Below, one piece after another: positions 54,261-64,000 of a DNA stretch of 64,000 nucleotides. The DNA is from Symbiodinium kawagutii (lineage: Eukaryota > Sar > Dinophyceae > Suessiales > Symbiodiniaceae): positions 488,121-552,120 of the forward strand of contig VSDK01012844.1 in the NCBI GenBank assembly GCA_009767595.1. Reading direction: 5' to 3'. Every line of letters begins with the position of its first letter. Position 1 is the first letter of the stretch. The translations under genes were made by a program, and so were the position numbers. The notes under the pieces are model-generated. The model did no database searches. It saw nothing but the letters and a program-made list of their open reading frames with translations, and was not told the DNA's origin.

Positions 54261-55141
54261 CCCCGTTGGATTCAAATAGATATCAGTTACTGATGGACAT
54301 TTGGATAGAAATAGAAGGGGTTCAACAATTTTAATCATGACTAAATACTTGTTGGTGGATTGACCAGTCAGACCCCAGGAAGGGGTCGTCTCAGCCTAGG
54401 CCAATGGACCTATGCCATCCTGCCGGATGAAAAATGATCAAAGATGTTGTGAGTGCATCCATAAATTGATGTTTTGATCAGTAAACATCAGTATGTCAGT
54501 ATGGTTGCACTCCGGTGATTTTAGCATGGCAATCGAAAATCACCAGATTGTTTAAGAGAAATCCTGGGAAATGATCCATTTTGGGATTTTTCCGTTGCTA
54601 TGTTAAAGTACCAGAGGGTACCGTAACAATTGTGATGCGTGGCTAAAAATTGCTATCTGTAAGAATGTGGGATAACGTTTCGTAGCATGACACTATCTCG
54701 ACGAATAGCTTGAACATTATCAAATCTAGGGATGAAGATGAGATACTGTCCATCCCAAATTTTGAGGTTCATCAGGGAAAGCACCATTTTTTCTGCAAAG
54801 TACATCGTGGTTCTCGGCAAACCCATGCAAAGGTGTGCGTATATATATATATATGTGTGTGTGTGTCTTATTGGGATCGCCTATGTTTTTTAGATCAGGT
54901 TCATGTGTCTTATGAAGTCAAGACTTTTGACAGTCAAGATACTCAAAAGCCTGACAAGTCCTCTGAAGTTCAAACACATCCATCTTCAGAAAAAAAACTC
55001 CCACAAGCAAGTTCATCAAAACAAATTCATCAAAACAAGTTCACCAACTGGTCATCAAAACAAGATCCAAAGCTCACCAACAACAAAACAAGATCCAAAG
55101 TTCACCATCACAGTGATGCTCTCAGCATCAGCAGCTCTCAG

Positions 55142-55255
55142 CTTTCGCGAGGAAGTTGCTACATCATCTACCACTGTGGCCCCAAGCAGCTGGCCCTCAG
55201 CATTCCCGACGAGGCGAACCGGGAGGCGATCCTGGAGAACATGGACAGCCCTTTG
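55142..55255 (+). CDS. Plus-strand exon candidate, possibly RING-CH gene
   Basis: Open frame LSRGSCYIIYHCGPKQLALS followed by IPDEANREAILENMDSPL and a textbook donor TTG|GTAAGC. Acceptor TCAG|CTTTCG. Clearly coding in composition. The family is not recognised; the position suggests a downstream exon of the RING-CH gene. Confidence 0.6.
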
Positions 55256-55415
55256 GTAAGCACAGGGGGCCAAGGGCGCCTCGGGAATCGTTACGAACAC
55301 CTCATCTATCCTTATATGCTATCTATATATACATGTATGTATGCTATTTTCACTATGGTACAGTCATATTATGTTACCCTTGTTTCTTTGTAGAAGCAGC
55401 ATCTAAATAAACATG

Positions 55416-55510
55416 GTTGGTGGTTTTCATCATGTTTGATTTTCCCTATTATTAACAAATGATTCGTTGGTTGACTAATATTGGTCATAGGGATTCAAAC
55501 CACCAAACAG
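55416..55510 (+). mobile_element. Family B element
   Basis: GGTTGGTGGTTTTCATCATG ... GTTGGTTGACTAATATTGGTCATAGG ... TTCAAACCACCAAACAG. Confidence 0.85.
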
Positions 55511-55887
55511 TGTAGGATTTTGGTATGCTGCAATCGCACAATACCGTATGATTATGAAATTATGTAAGTATCACTTTTACTTGTTTGAGCAATAATATCA
55601 ACCTATATTATTGCTTGTGTTCATTGCTGTTTTAATTTGGACATGTTACATAATATTGATTGTGGGATGTTGTTGGTGATCATACTGAGTTGCTGATGTA
55701 AGACGCTGAGTTGCTTACAGGTGTAGCAGCATGAACTTATCATTGAACTCCAATCTTGTCTTGCAAGTTCATTCTGTGCCTTCCCAAATGGATGGTTTCC
55801 CAGTTTTGTGGTTTCCTTATGAAGGAGAAACGGCAGAAACTCCAGCTTAGTCGGTGATTATTCACCTCAGTTTTGAGCCCCGCCAAG

Positions 55888-55964
55888 GCGCTGGGCACGT
55901 GGAAATTCGCGGCAAAGAATTTCGGATGGTCATGGAGGGACCCTTGTCCCACCTTAAAGGCACG
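55888..55964 (+). CDS. Plus-strand exon candidate
   Basis: After CCAAG|GCGCTG the frame reads AGHVEIRGKEFRMVMEGPLS HLKGT, with donor ACG|GTGAAC or a later GCG|GTACCA. Coding-like; parent gene unknown. Confidence 0.55.
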
Positions 55965-56389
55965 GTGAACGAATGTGAACGACTGGCGGTACCACAAACT
56001 GATGTTATCAATTGAAAGAGATACAGTGAAAACCATAGGGTTTTGTTTTGACTTGTGCGGATTGCTCTCATGTGAAGATGCAGCTTTGCTTTTGCACTTT
56101 GAAAAATCAAACGGTATGCATGAATGTACTTTGTAATTAATAGAAGTACGCTAGCGTACAGCTTTGGCTGACTGGGTTCTATATGATGCGGAGCATCTTT
56201 ACATCTACAGTTACAGGTTTTTGGTTTCACCGGCTATGTGTTTCTGGTCCATGAATCTCACTGCTGAATTCTGACTTACCGGAATGATCACAGCTGCATA
56301 ACTTCTGTAGTTGCAGCACTTAAGACATGTATCATTTTGACTCCTTGCATAGAATCATATTGATTGTATACATACACTTTTCGTTCATT

Positions 56390-56485
56390 CGTATATATAT
56401 ATATATATATACATTTATATATAGATATGTATTTATGTATATATTCATATTGTATGTGTATGTATATATATATATACATATATAA
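56390..56485. repeat. TA-rich simple repeats
   Basis: (TA)n and GTATATATAT runs. Confidence 0.9.
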
Positions 56486-56555
56486 TCAGTGTTTAAAGAA
56501 AAATCATTTCCCGTATTTTTTCAAGTCTGACTTCTGAATAAGTTCCGGTTGAGAG

Positions 56556-56610
56556 GTCCCCTGTTCCAACTCCAGGCCTCGAAATACCGGCCGAGTGTCT
56601 TGGAGCTTGA
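56556..56610 (+). CDS. Plus-strand exon candidate
   Basis: After GAGAG|GTCCCC the frame reads GPLFQLQASKYRPSVLELEQ. GC-rich island in A/T-rich surroundings. The 3' end is unknown. Confidence 0.45.
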
Positions 56611-57619
56611 GCAGATGTTGAGATGTGTTTAGTCCAAGGGAGGTACAACTGGGGGTTGCAAGCTGTCCCTAAGCAACAAGCCCAGTACCAGTTGCACGCC
56701 GGTAAACTAACGTAGTTGCCTAGAAAATACTCTATTTATGGCTGGGGTACCTAGAGAACAGGGTGATTTTCAGCGCAACAAGGTTAGGGACTGCCAGAGG
56801 GTAACTAGACCAATGGTTCCAAATGGTTCAGTTCGATTCAATGGTATGCACCTAAGCAACTAAGCGATAACATAATGAGATACCAGCTGCAAGTCTATTG
56901 GGAAACATGTTTGCAACGAGGGCAATGTTGGGACTTGTGACCAGAGAACAACCTGGGTCATCAAGGTGTAGCTCACCATGGGTTGCCGACGTGGAACTAG
57001 GGGAGTCATTATTGGTTGTATCATTGGGTAATTCTCACCAAGCCATAGTGGGGCCTACCTGATGTTTGAAAGACATGCAGTACAGCGACTAACCAACTAG
57101 CAACCATGTGTAATGACTACGGAGTAGAATCGTGACTACATTGCAATGTAAATTCAACCTAGAATGATGTTGGGAGTGGGAGTTGTCACTAACTAATAAA
57201 TGGAATAGTTGCAGTATCACAGGGTCATAAGCAAATGATTCTTTTTGTATACTAGTTGCAGATTGTACCCTTTTTTGGACTTGCATGGTGAGTGATTTCG
57301 ATAAGAAGTAGAAAAGATCCGGATAGTTCTAACAAAAACTTAGATAGTTTGAGGGATAGTTTGAATCCTCATTGATTTGTATTCATTATGTTGTACCATT
57401 CTCAATCAATGTATCTATCTACCTCCTACATGGATAATGTGATATGTGGGTCACGGATCGCCTGTGGGTGCCTTAAAAGAGGTTTGCTTAGTTTTGATTA
57501 AAAGAAGCGGAATTACACACCACGGCCCAGGGCAATCAAGATGGTTTTTGGTTAATCCGCCATGGTTGCTACCATCAGTTTTGTTCACCAGAGTCACACA
57601 TGACGCTTGTATCGTTGTG

Positions 57620-57875
57620 TAATATCTATCTATTTGTCTACCTATCTATCTATCCATCCATTGATCCTCCATTCATCCATCTATCTATCTATCTATCTAT
57701 CTATTTATCTATCTCTGAATCTATCTATCTCTGAATCTATCTATCGCTGAATCTATCTATCCATCTATCTATCTATCTATTTATTCATCTATTTATTTAC
57801 TCATCCATCCATCCATCCATCCATCCATCCATCCATCCATCCATCCATCCATCCATCCATCCATCCATCCATCTG
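57620..57875. repeat. (ATCT)n and (CATC)n tetranucleotide arrays
   Basis: ATCTATCT repeats to about 57795, then about 17 perfect CATC units (57802-57870). Confidence 0.97.
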
Positions 57876-57981
57876 TCCATTGCTATCCACACATATAGAG
57901 TGGGGAAGGTCGGGACATGCTACTGACATGTACTAACTCTGTGGTCTATCCATAGCTGTTTGCTCACATCCAGCATCTAAG

Positions 57982-58034
57982 GTCGCTTCCATCCAGCGAT
58001 GCTCGGGTATCACTGCAAGAGTTATATCGTGCCA
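57982..58034 (+). CDS. Plus-strand exon candidate
   Basis: After CTAAG|GTCGCT the frame reads SLPSSDARVSLQELYR, with a possible GC donor CGT|GCCATT. Another open frame continues here (SLGGEDLGLAFQEDDDAQSA), so the correct frame is uncertain. Confidence 0.35.
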
Positions 58035-58305
58035 TTGGCGTCGCTTGGCGGAGAGGACCTTGGCCTAGCTTTCCAGGAAGATGATGATGCACAGTCAGCT
58101 CGGCTTGGAAATTCATACACCTTGCGGATTGGATGCACCTTGTGTAGGATAGCCACGAGGACAACAGGTTGTGGTTTTCGTTCCCTCAGTCTTGCCCTGA
58201 GCATTGTTTTTGCTGATTGAACTTTGAATTTAGATTAAACCAACCGATCAACTGACCGACCAGCACACCAACCGCTGCGCCGCCCTGAACTCCTTCAGCA
58301 TTTAG

Positions 58306-58341
58306 GAGTTGCAGCTGCCAACGGAAGTGACTCTGCAACAG
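58306..58341 (+). CDS. Plus-strand micro-exon candidate (36 bp)
   Basis: CATTTAG|GAGTTG opens ELQLPTEVTLQQ, closed by CAG|GTGCTT. Both splice sites are good and phase 0. No other support. Confidence 0.35.
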
Positions 58342-58383
58342 GTGCTTCGTGGCTGAGCGGTCAGGAGTCAGGACCCGCAATTC

Positions 58384-58482
58384 ATGTTCCTAGTTGTTCC
58401 CCGTTATTCCTAGTTCTTCCCCGTTATTCCTAGTTGTTCCCTGTTGTTCGTAGTTGATCCTAATTGTTCCACGTTGTTTCTA
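58384..58482. repeat. TTCCTAGTTGTTCCCCGTTA tandem repeat
   Basis: About four to five copies of an imperfect 20-22 base unit. Confidence 0.85.
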
Positions 58483-58736
58483 GTGATATGCTTCAGCTTT
58501 CTCAAGGCTTGTTTTCATATATCACAATTGCGTGTATGGGAAGTTGAATAGAAAGGAAGTACGTCAAGGACATGTTTTTTTGTTGATTACTACTATATGA
58601 TTATATATAGTTATTAACATCTATTTAGATGTAGTGACTAATTAATGATTTTTATACAATATTTTCTCAAGGATTTGTTTTCTTCGAGTCATTGGGAAGT
58701 TTTGCTTGATTTTTTGGGGGTGGCCTCCTTTCCGAG

Positions 58737-58842
58737 CATGGGGACCGCTGTAGAATACACCCCGTCATGGAACGAAGCACGAAGCATAGGTCCGGCGGGG
58801 AATATGACGATGTGGAAGAGGAGGAGTGTATTTTAATAGCAG
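58737..58842 (+). CDS. Plus-strand exon candidate with acidic tail
   Basis: CCGAG|CATGGG then HGDRCRIHPVMERSTKHRSG and GEYDDVEEEECILIA, donor GCAG|GTCGAT. Coding-like, GC-rich against A/T-rich flanks. Confidence 0.5.
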
Positions 58843-58875
58843 GTCGATTTTTTCTTCAAACCACAAAACTTCCAC

Positions 58876-58978
58876 GGTGGTTTCTTAAAATGTGGGTACC
58901 ACCAAAAATGGTTGGCCTATTACTATAAATGGTCAATTTTGGATGATTTAGGGGTACCCCGATTTCGAGAAACCACCA
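58876..58978. mobile_element. Family A inverted-repeat element
   Basis: GGTGGTTTCTTAAAATGTGG ... GGGGTACCCCGATTTCGAGAAACCACC. It begins 33 bases after the donor of the preceding exon candidate. Confidence 0.9.
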
Positions 58979-58999
58979 TATCGGTGTACCATTCGAATT

Positions 59000-61900
59000 G
59001 ACGTGGACAGCCCTCAACTCTAACATTCACCAACCGTTGTGAGGTACGCGATGATGCGTGTTCGCTGCGAGGTAACGCTTCGGTCCTGGAAAAAAAATAA
59101 TCAATCTTGACCAACCAATTGTTGGCATTCTGACCCAATTGTCAACCATTGTGCAGCTCATGAGTCACCGTTGGTAGCTCAACCATGAACAACCCATTTT
59201 CAACCATCATTGGCTGTTGCTAAGCATTTATTATTGATCCTAGCTGCTTGCCCAAGCAGTATGAGCCTTTTCCATCCTTTTCTGTTTAAGCTTGCATCCA
59301 CTATATATAATCCACAAATCAAGTGATGATTATGAACTTAAATGATTGTCAAACATCCCGAATTGTGGTTAGCCCATGCACATTCATTTTCCTATTGCGT
59401 ATAGTTGGTTATTCACCCATTCATTTCCACATTGATAACGGTTTTTAGTGACGACCATTCTTGACCATTGACCTGTGGGAAAGAGCCATGCCGGCAGGTT
59501 GAGTCTACAGACCGCAGCGATGACAGCAACGCAGTTGCAGCAAGGTATATAATGCTCAGCAATAGTTTGTGGTTGTTGGTCATCGTTTTTATTTTATCAA
59601 TACCGACGCATGATGATGTCTAAGATGGTGAACTGTGATGTTCACGATCGTGAACAATGCTGGTTGATCTCATGGTTCCAATGGTTGTTTAGATTTGGTG
59701 ATATATATTCGCTTAATAATGGTTGGCACACGGCTAATCTATATGGTGAATGAAGGGCAATAAACATCAATGATAATTGTTGTTTCATCGTGACCAACGA
59801 TGACCCTTACATTTGTCATGAGATAATGGTTTATCACTGGGGACCAACAAAGATCAATTAATGTATGATTGATAACGACAAATCACGCTTCATGTCTCAT
59901 GAATGAACACCAACGATTGCTAAAACGGAACGAAAGCTTGGCTGAGTGGATATACAGTAGCTTAAATGCAGTGGCTTAGTCACCAAGTCATCATTGGGGC
60001 GCACCACCCACTAGAAACCTTCTGTCCAAACAGTCCCGAACAGTGGGAATCGCCAAAGGGTACAAACAACAATGTTCCTTCCAATGGATAAGGCTTTCTG
60101 ATTTGCCTAACATCTTCAAAACATTTCAAACTAATGCTACTACTTTCAGAAAATCTAACACGTTTCAAATATCTACCAGAATGGTTTTGCTTAAGTCTAT
60201 CCTGAGCAGAGACTTATCCTCAATCTCTTGTATGTTTAGGTTTGGGTCCCGAGGCTCTTTTCTGGGAGACATTGGGGTTCAGTCTCACACGCGCCCGCAA
60301 AGAATGGCACCCAAAAGCATCCAAAAGCCACATACTGTAGATTGATCAAATCTAAGCATCACGAAACCTGACAATTAACCATCCACGTTCTGAAAAGTGG
60401 CGTGCAACCCGGACATCATGGAAACTGGAAGCTTTTCAAACAAAATCATCATGAAATGGCAGTACGATAGACCAAGTTGCCAATCAAACACGAGACCTGA
60501 CTCCCTATGATTGCGACATGTTGACGTTGACATGGTGATATATAGGTATGCGATGGTACGAGTCATTTATCCTCAGTACCAAGCATTGTCAAGTCAACTC
60601 ATGCGCTGCTTTAAACCGTGGCATTCAGATCTTCGATGTATGCTATGGAGAACACGTCGCAATGGTGTCGGAGGTGCTTGAGCTTCGTCCATTTGCCAAA
60701 GGACAGCAACCATGAGCGCAGATTATCCATGATAAGCAATGATTGCCCCACTTTGGGCCCTTATTCTTCAACCTCAGCAATCAGCATAATATTTTAATGA
60801 TTTACTGATTTACTAATTCACCATTCTTCAGTAGCCCTTATTCGGCATTCACTTCACTGCTAGTAACCATCATCGGCCATCGTTGGTGGTTGATCATTCA
60901 ACCTCCTAACAGCAGCATGAGGCATCCGCGCGGTGAATTTGACAAAAAGGATCTCCAAGAAGGTCCGGTGGGCAATGTGATCTTCTATGAAGCAATGGTT
61001 TTCTAGCTGGTGATTCTCAGGGAGCGATTTGGAGCCAGGGGTATCCCGTTCTATCCCTTTAAAGGGGAGCTAAAGAGCTACAGGGAGTGGTGAAACCAGA
61101 TGGTAGTTTTGGTAGCAACCACTGTTTTAGATGTGCTGGAATGGTTTTTTCTTAGGGTTGTACAGACTTAGATGATATGAATTACTGCAAATATTATGGT
61201 GGTCATGAGTGATGAGCAATTATTTTGACTGCCTCAGGATTCAGAAATTGATCTCAAAGCTGAAAACAGTAGTGAACTCACCAAATTTCAATGACCTTGA
61301 AATATGTACCATCGCTCATATGCCTCTGAGTCATGAGTGTCTGTACCCATACCGATGCCCGTATGTGTTTCTTCGGAATGTTGGGTTTCGATCTACCAAA
61401 TGTCAAGTACCACATCGAGGTGGAAGTGACCCTGTTTGTCAGTATCAAAGCTAGGGCGGTACCCCCAATTCCATGGATGAGCAAATTGACTACATGCATC
61501 CACCATGATTGAATGAATTATGGTATATCAACCACTTTGCCGTGTCATGTTGTTTGCTGCAACCCAAAGGTCAGTGGGGCAACCTTCCTGTTGTTGGCAC
61601 GGACATGGTGTGCCATCCCGAAGCCATGGTGACAATTCACAACACATGGTCAGCCGCGCGTTGACCATAATCCCACACGTGTGTGTGTGTGTGTGTGGAT
61701 GATTCCAATGAACGATAGGTCCATAAATAGCCTATTAGCCGTTGATGATGGTACCATTAAACGTGATAATCCAATCAATTCTTCCAAATAGAACCAACTA
61801 TGACATTGGTCAACCACTTTGGTCAACCACTTTGCTTTGGATTGTAAGAATCTGTGACGCGGTCATCTTGTTGCTTCATGTGGGTTGTCATCCTAAAGCA

Positions 61901-62990
61901 AGATCAAAGATGAGCTTCTTTCTGATGAAGTGGCTGCGTGCTTGTCTCTTGTTTTTTTTCTCGGATTCAGGATAAGCATCCAATACTCTGGTTTCTTTGA
62001 AAACTGGAGGGCCAAACCTGAACTTCGTCATTGCTCCCTTGTATTTTTTGTGAACGTGCCCTTTGAAAAACTCCATTGCAACTCTGAGGTTGCTTCAAAT
62101 GAACGGATTCAATGTGAAATATCTCCATTGCACCTTTGAATTTACTGGGCAGCATATTCGTTTTGTTTCGATGACTCCAGACCCGGGAATTGCCTTTGTG
62201 AAAACTGAGTCGGACAAGAGAAATTATCAGTTTCATGATGGAGTGTAGTTGCAATGGGTTGATGTTTGACTTTCAAGGTAGTAGGACATATATACACAAA
62301 CAACTTACAATACACATACCAGGTGATGTTTTTTGATGAATACATCATGTTGTTGCTAGTTGATAATTCCACGCTTGTTCCACCTTGAGTCCATACACGT
62401 GTTGTGCAAATCAGGTTTTGATATGTGTTAGTCATGAGAATCAGAACTGACGTCGTAACCACTCGCTTTTGCAAGATGCATTTACGTGAGGATTGTTAAC
62501 AGACTTATGCTGTCAAAGCCCTCACGTTTCTAATGTGTATCCATGATATGTTAATTAGATGTTTTCACGAGTGGTTTAAGTATCCATGACACGGCTCAAA
62601 TTCAGAATTACGTTGCACAACCGCTACTAAAGTGGTAAATACCATATGTACAATAGAAATGGACATGGGTCAATACCGATTGGTCAAAAAGGATTGGTTT
62701 TAATACGAATGCATTCACACACCTAGGTGTACATATCAACATATCTGCATAGGTATGTATCTGGATGTATCTGAATGTGATGAGGAGAAATGTGTTTTTG
62801 AAAACATTTCTATGCATATCTGTCTACCGATATACATATATATACATTTAAACATATATATATATAATTTACCATACGTTAAGATATATGTTTATTGATT
62901 AAGATAATATATATACAATATATATGCATATGAAAACATATATTTCCATACATTCAGATGTATTTTTCAAGCACACATTGACAATGCTTA
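59000..62990. other. No exon recognised
   Basis: A/T-rich plus-strand intron or intergenic DNA. It contains a family E element (61018-61086), a (GT)n run (61679-61698) and TA-rich tracts (62820-62935). An ORF on each strand near 60.0-60.3 kb has no supporting motif. Confidence 0.5.
61018..61086 (+). mobile_element. Family E inverted-repeat element
   Basis: AGGGAGCGATTTGGAGCCAG, GGGTATCCCGTTCTATCCC, AAGAGCTACAGGG. Confidence 0.6.
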
Positions 62991-63009
62991 TGTAGCTCGC
63001 CCGTGCGAG

Positions 63010-63054
63010 GACCTGAGTAGCGAAGCGAAGGCACAGTGGCACAAGGCCGTGGAG
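63010..63054 (+). CDS. Plus-strand micro-exon candidate (45 bp)
   Basis: GCGAG|GACCTG opens DLSSEAKAQWHKAVE, closed by GAG|GTGGGC. Strongly coding-like composition. Confidence 0.5.
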
Positions 63055-63242
63055 GTGGGCGAAGATGGGGGGTCCGCGGGGACGTGACGTTGGGGAGTTC
63101 GTCGTTGGGGGGTTCTCAAGCCGGTGACTGGGAAACCCCAAGTTAAGGTAGTTTTGTTACTATGAATGGTTCATAAACTGGATGATTTAGGGTAGCCTTA
63201 TGACTTGAAAAAACATCAGTTGATGGTTAATCTGGCTGGTGT

Positions 63243-63322
63243 TGGGAGGGAGGCCAGGAGCCAGGGGTATCCTGCGCTAGCCCTTTGATACGGGGGAGCC
63301 AGGCCAGGAGCTACCAGGATTG
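63243..63322 (+). mobile_element. Family E inverted-repeat element
   Basis: TGGGAGGGAGGCCAGGAGCC, GGGGTATCC ... GGCCAGGAGCTACCAGG. Confidence 0.75.
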
Positions 63323-63730
63323 CCGCAAGCAAACGGTAGTAATTGATGGTCAATTCATGGTTAGTTGATGCTTAGTTGATGGCTGTTTGATGGTCACTCG
63401 ACGATTGAGAATGTTTTGTTGATGATGATTTGATGGTCAGTCATGGCCCGTCATGAAGTTTCCAGGTTGGGGACCACAAAACGTGAATTGGGGATTCATT
63501 ATTTTGAGGTACATCCATATACACAACAATGAGTCCAGTGGGGGCTCGGTCGGGGCAGCGTAAAAGACAATATGCCCAAGGCTCACCGTTTGAATGAGGA
63601 TGAGTCTGTGAAGAGTTGCAACGTTGTAGCCACGGATGTGATGTCAGCGATGTCAGCAACATGAGATGGATGACTCCAAGAGAAGGCTAAATCAGTGATT
63701 CGTAATGATGGACCTGATGGACATATAAGA

Positions 63731-63818
63731 CTGGCTGGTGGTGTTTTTCCTCATATAGTACTTATTAGCTTGGTTGGTTGACTAATATGTTTAAGAGGGG
63801 TTGAAACCACCACCCAGA
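63731..63818 (+). mobile_element. Family B element
   Basis: CTGGCTGGTGGTGTTTTTCC ... TTGGTTGGTTGACTAATATG ... GGGGTTGAAACCACCACCCAG. Confidence 0.85.
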
Positions 63819-64000
63819 CACAATGGTTCGTCATGATTCACTATGGTTGACACCATCGTGATTAATGATCTAAGCCATCATAGGTTAGAAAGAGTTTCCT
63901 CATTACCAAACAAGAACAAAGGTACCCTCGGACCCTCGCTCACCAACGCCTCATGATCTTTTGGTAGCATTGTTTTTGAGGGATGCCTGTGAGAAATGCA

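Overview
The window looks like a dinoflagellate nuclear genome, most likely Symbiodiniaceae or a close relative. Coding sequence is cut into many short exons (mostly 30-180 bp, one 378 bp). Exons join in phase by homology only if many introns begin with GC or GA instead of GT, with acceptors that are nearly always AG followed by G. Genes lie in same-strand blocks, and the space between exons is full of minisatellites, microsatellites, short inverted-repeat elements and at least one tRNA-derived SINE. No bacterial operon, rRNA gene or CRISPR array was seen. Exon models were built by eye from family conservation and splice phase. No alignment program was run.

Left block, minus strand (about 28.5 kb down to 1 kb). 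(1) A saccharopine-dehydrogenase-like oxidoreductase runs from 28.5 kb to about 20.7 kb. (2) A full-type ABC transporter of the B subfamily starts at 18146 and runs off the left edge: 21 exons, 766 codons, first half complete and second half begun. (3) A protein farnesyltransferase beta subunit gene (14.6-11.7 kb, ending in a stop) lies wholly inside the 6.5 kb sixth intron of the ABC gene, on the same strand. The ABC reading frame continues in phase across that intron.

Middle (28.5-31.8 kb). This is the divergent gap between the two blocks. It holds trinucleotide and tetranucleotide repeats, a truncated DDE-type integrase relic of a mobile or virus-like element, a small unidentified ORF, and a 28-30 bp minisatellite.

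Right block, plus strand (31.8 kb to the right edge). Exons of a Piezo-type mechanosensitive channel (C-terminal pore-proximal part, with the family PF-x2-[ED]-x6-W motif) are spread from 31.8 to 39.4 kb in tiny pieces. A RING-CH (MARCH-type) zinc-finger protein starts at 48951, with a complete C4HC3 ligand set spread over three exons. Further good plus-strand exon candidates (42.9, 45.6, 55.2, 55.9, 56.6, 58.0, 58.3, 58.8 and 63.0 kb) could not be assigned. Most of 32-64 kb is intron or intergenic DNA with at least six families of 75-135 bp inverted-repeat elements. A 17-base run of N at 39394-39410 marks an assembly gap.

The identified genes do not form an obvious pathway. They are an exporter, a prenyltransferase, a lipid-type oxidoreductase, a mechanosensitive channel and a ubiquitin ligase, all membrane-associated or membrane-directing functions.
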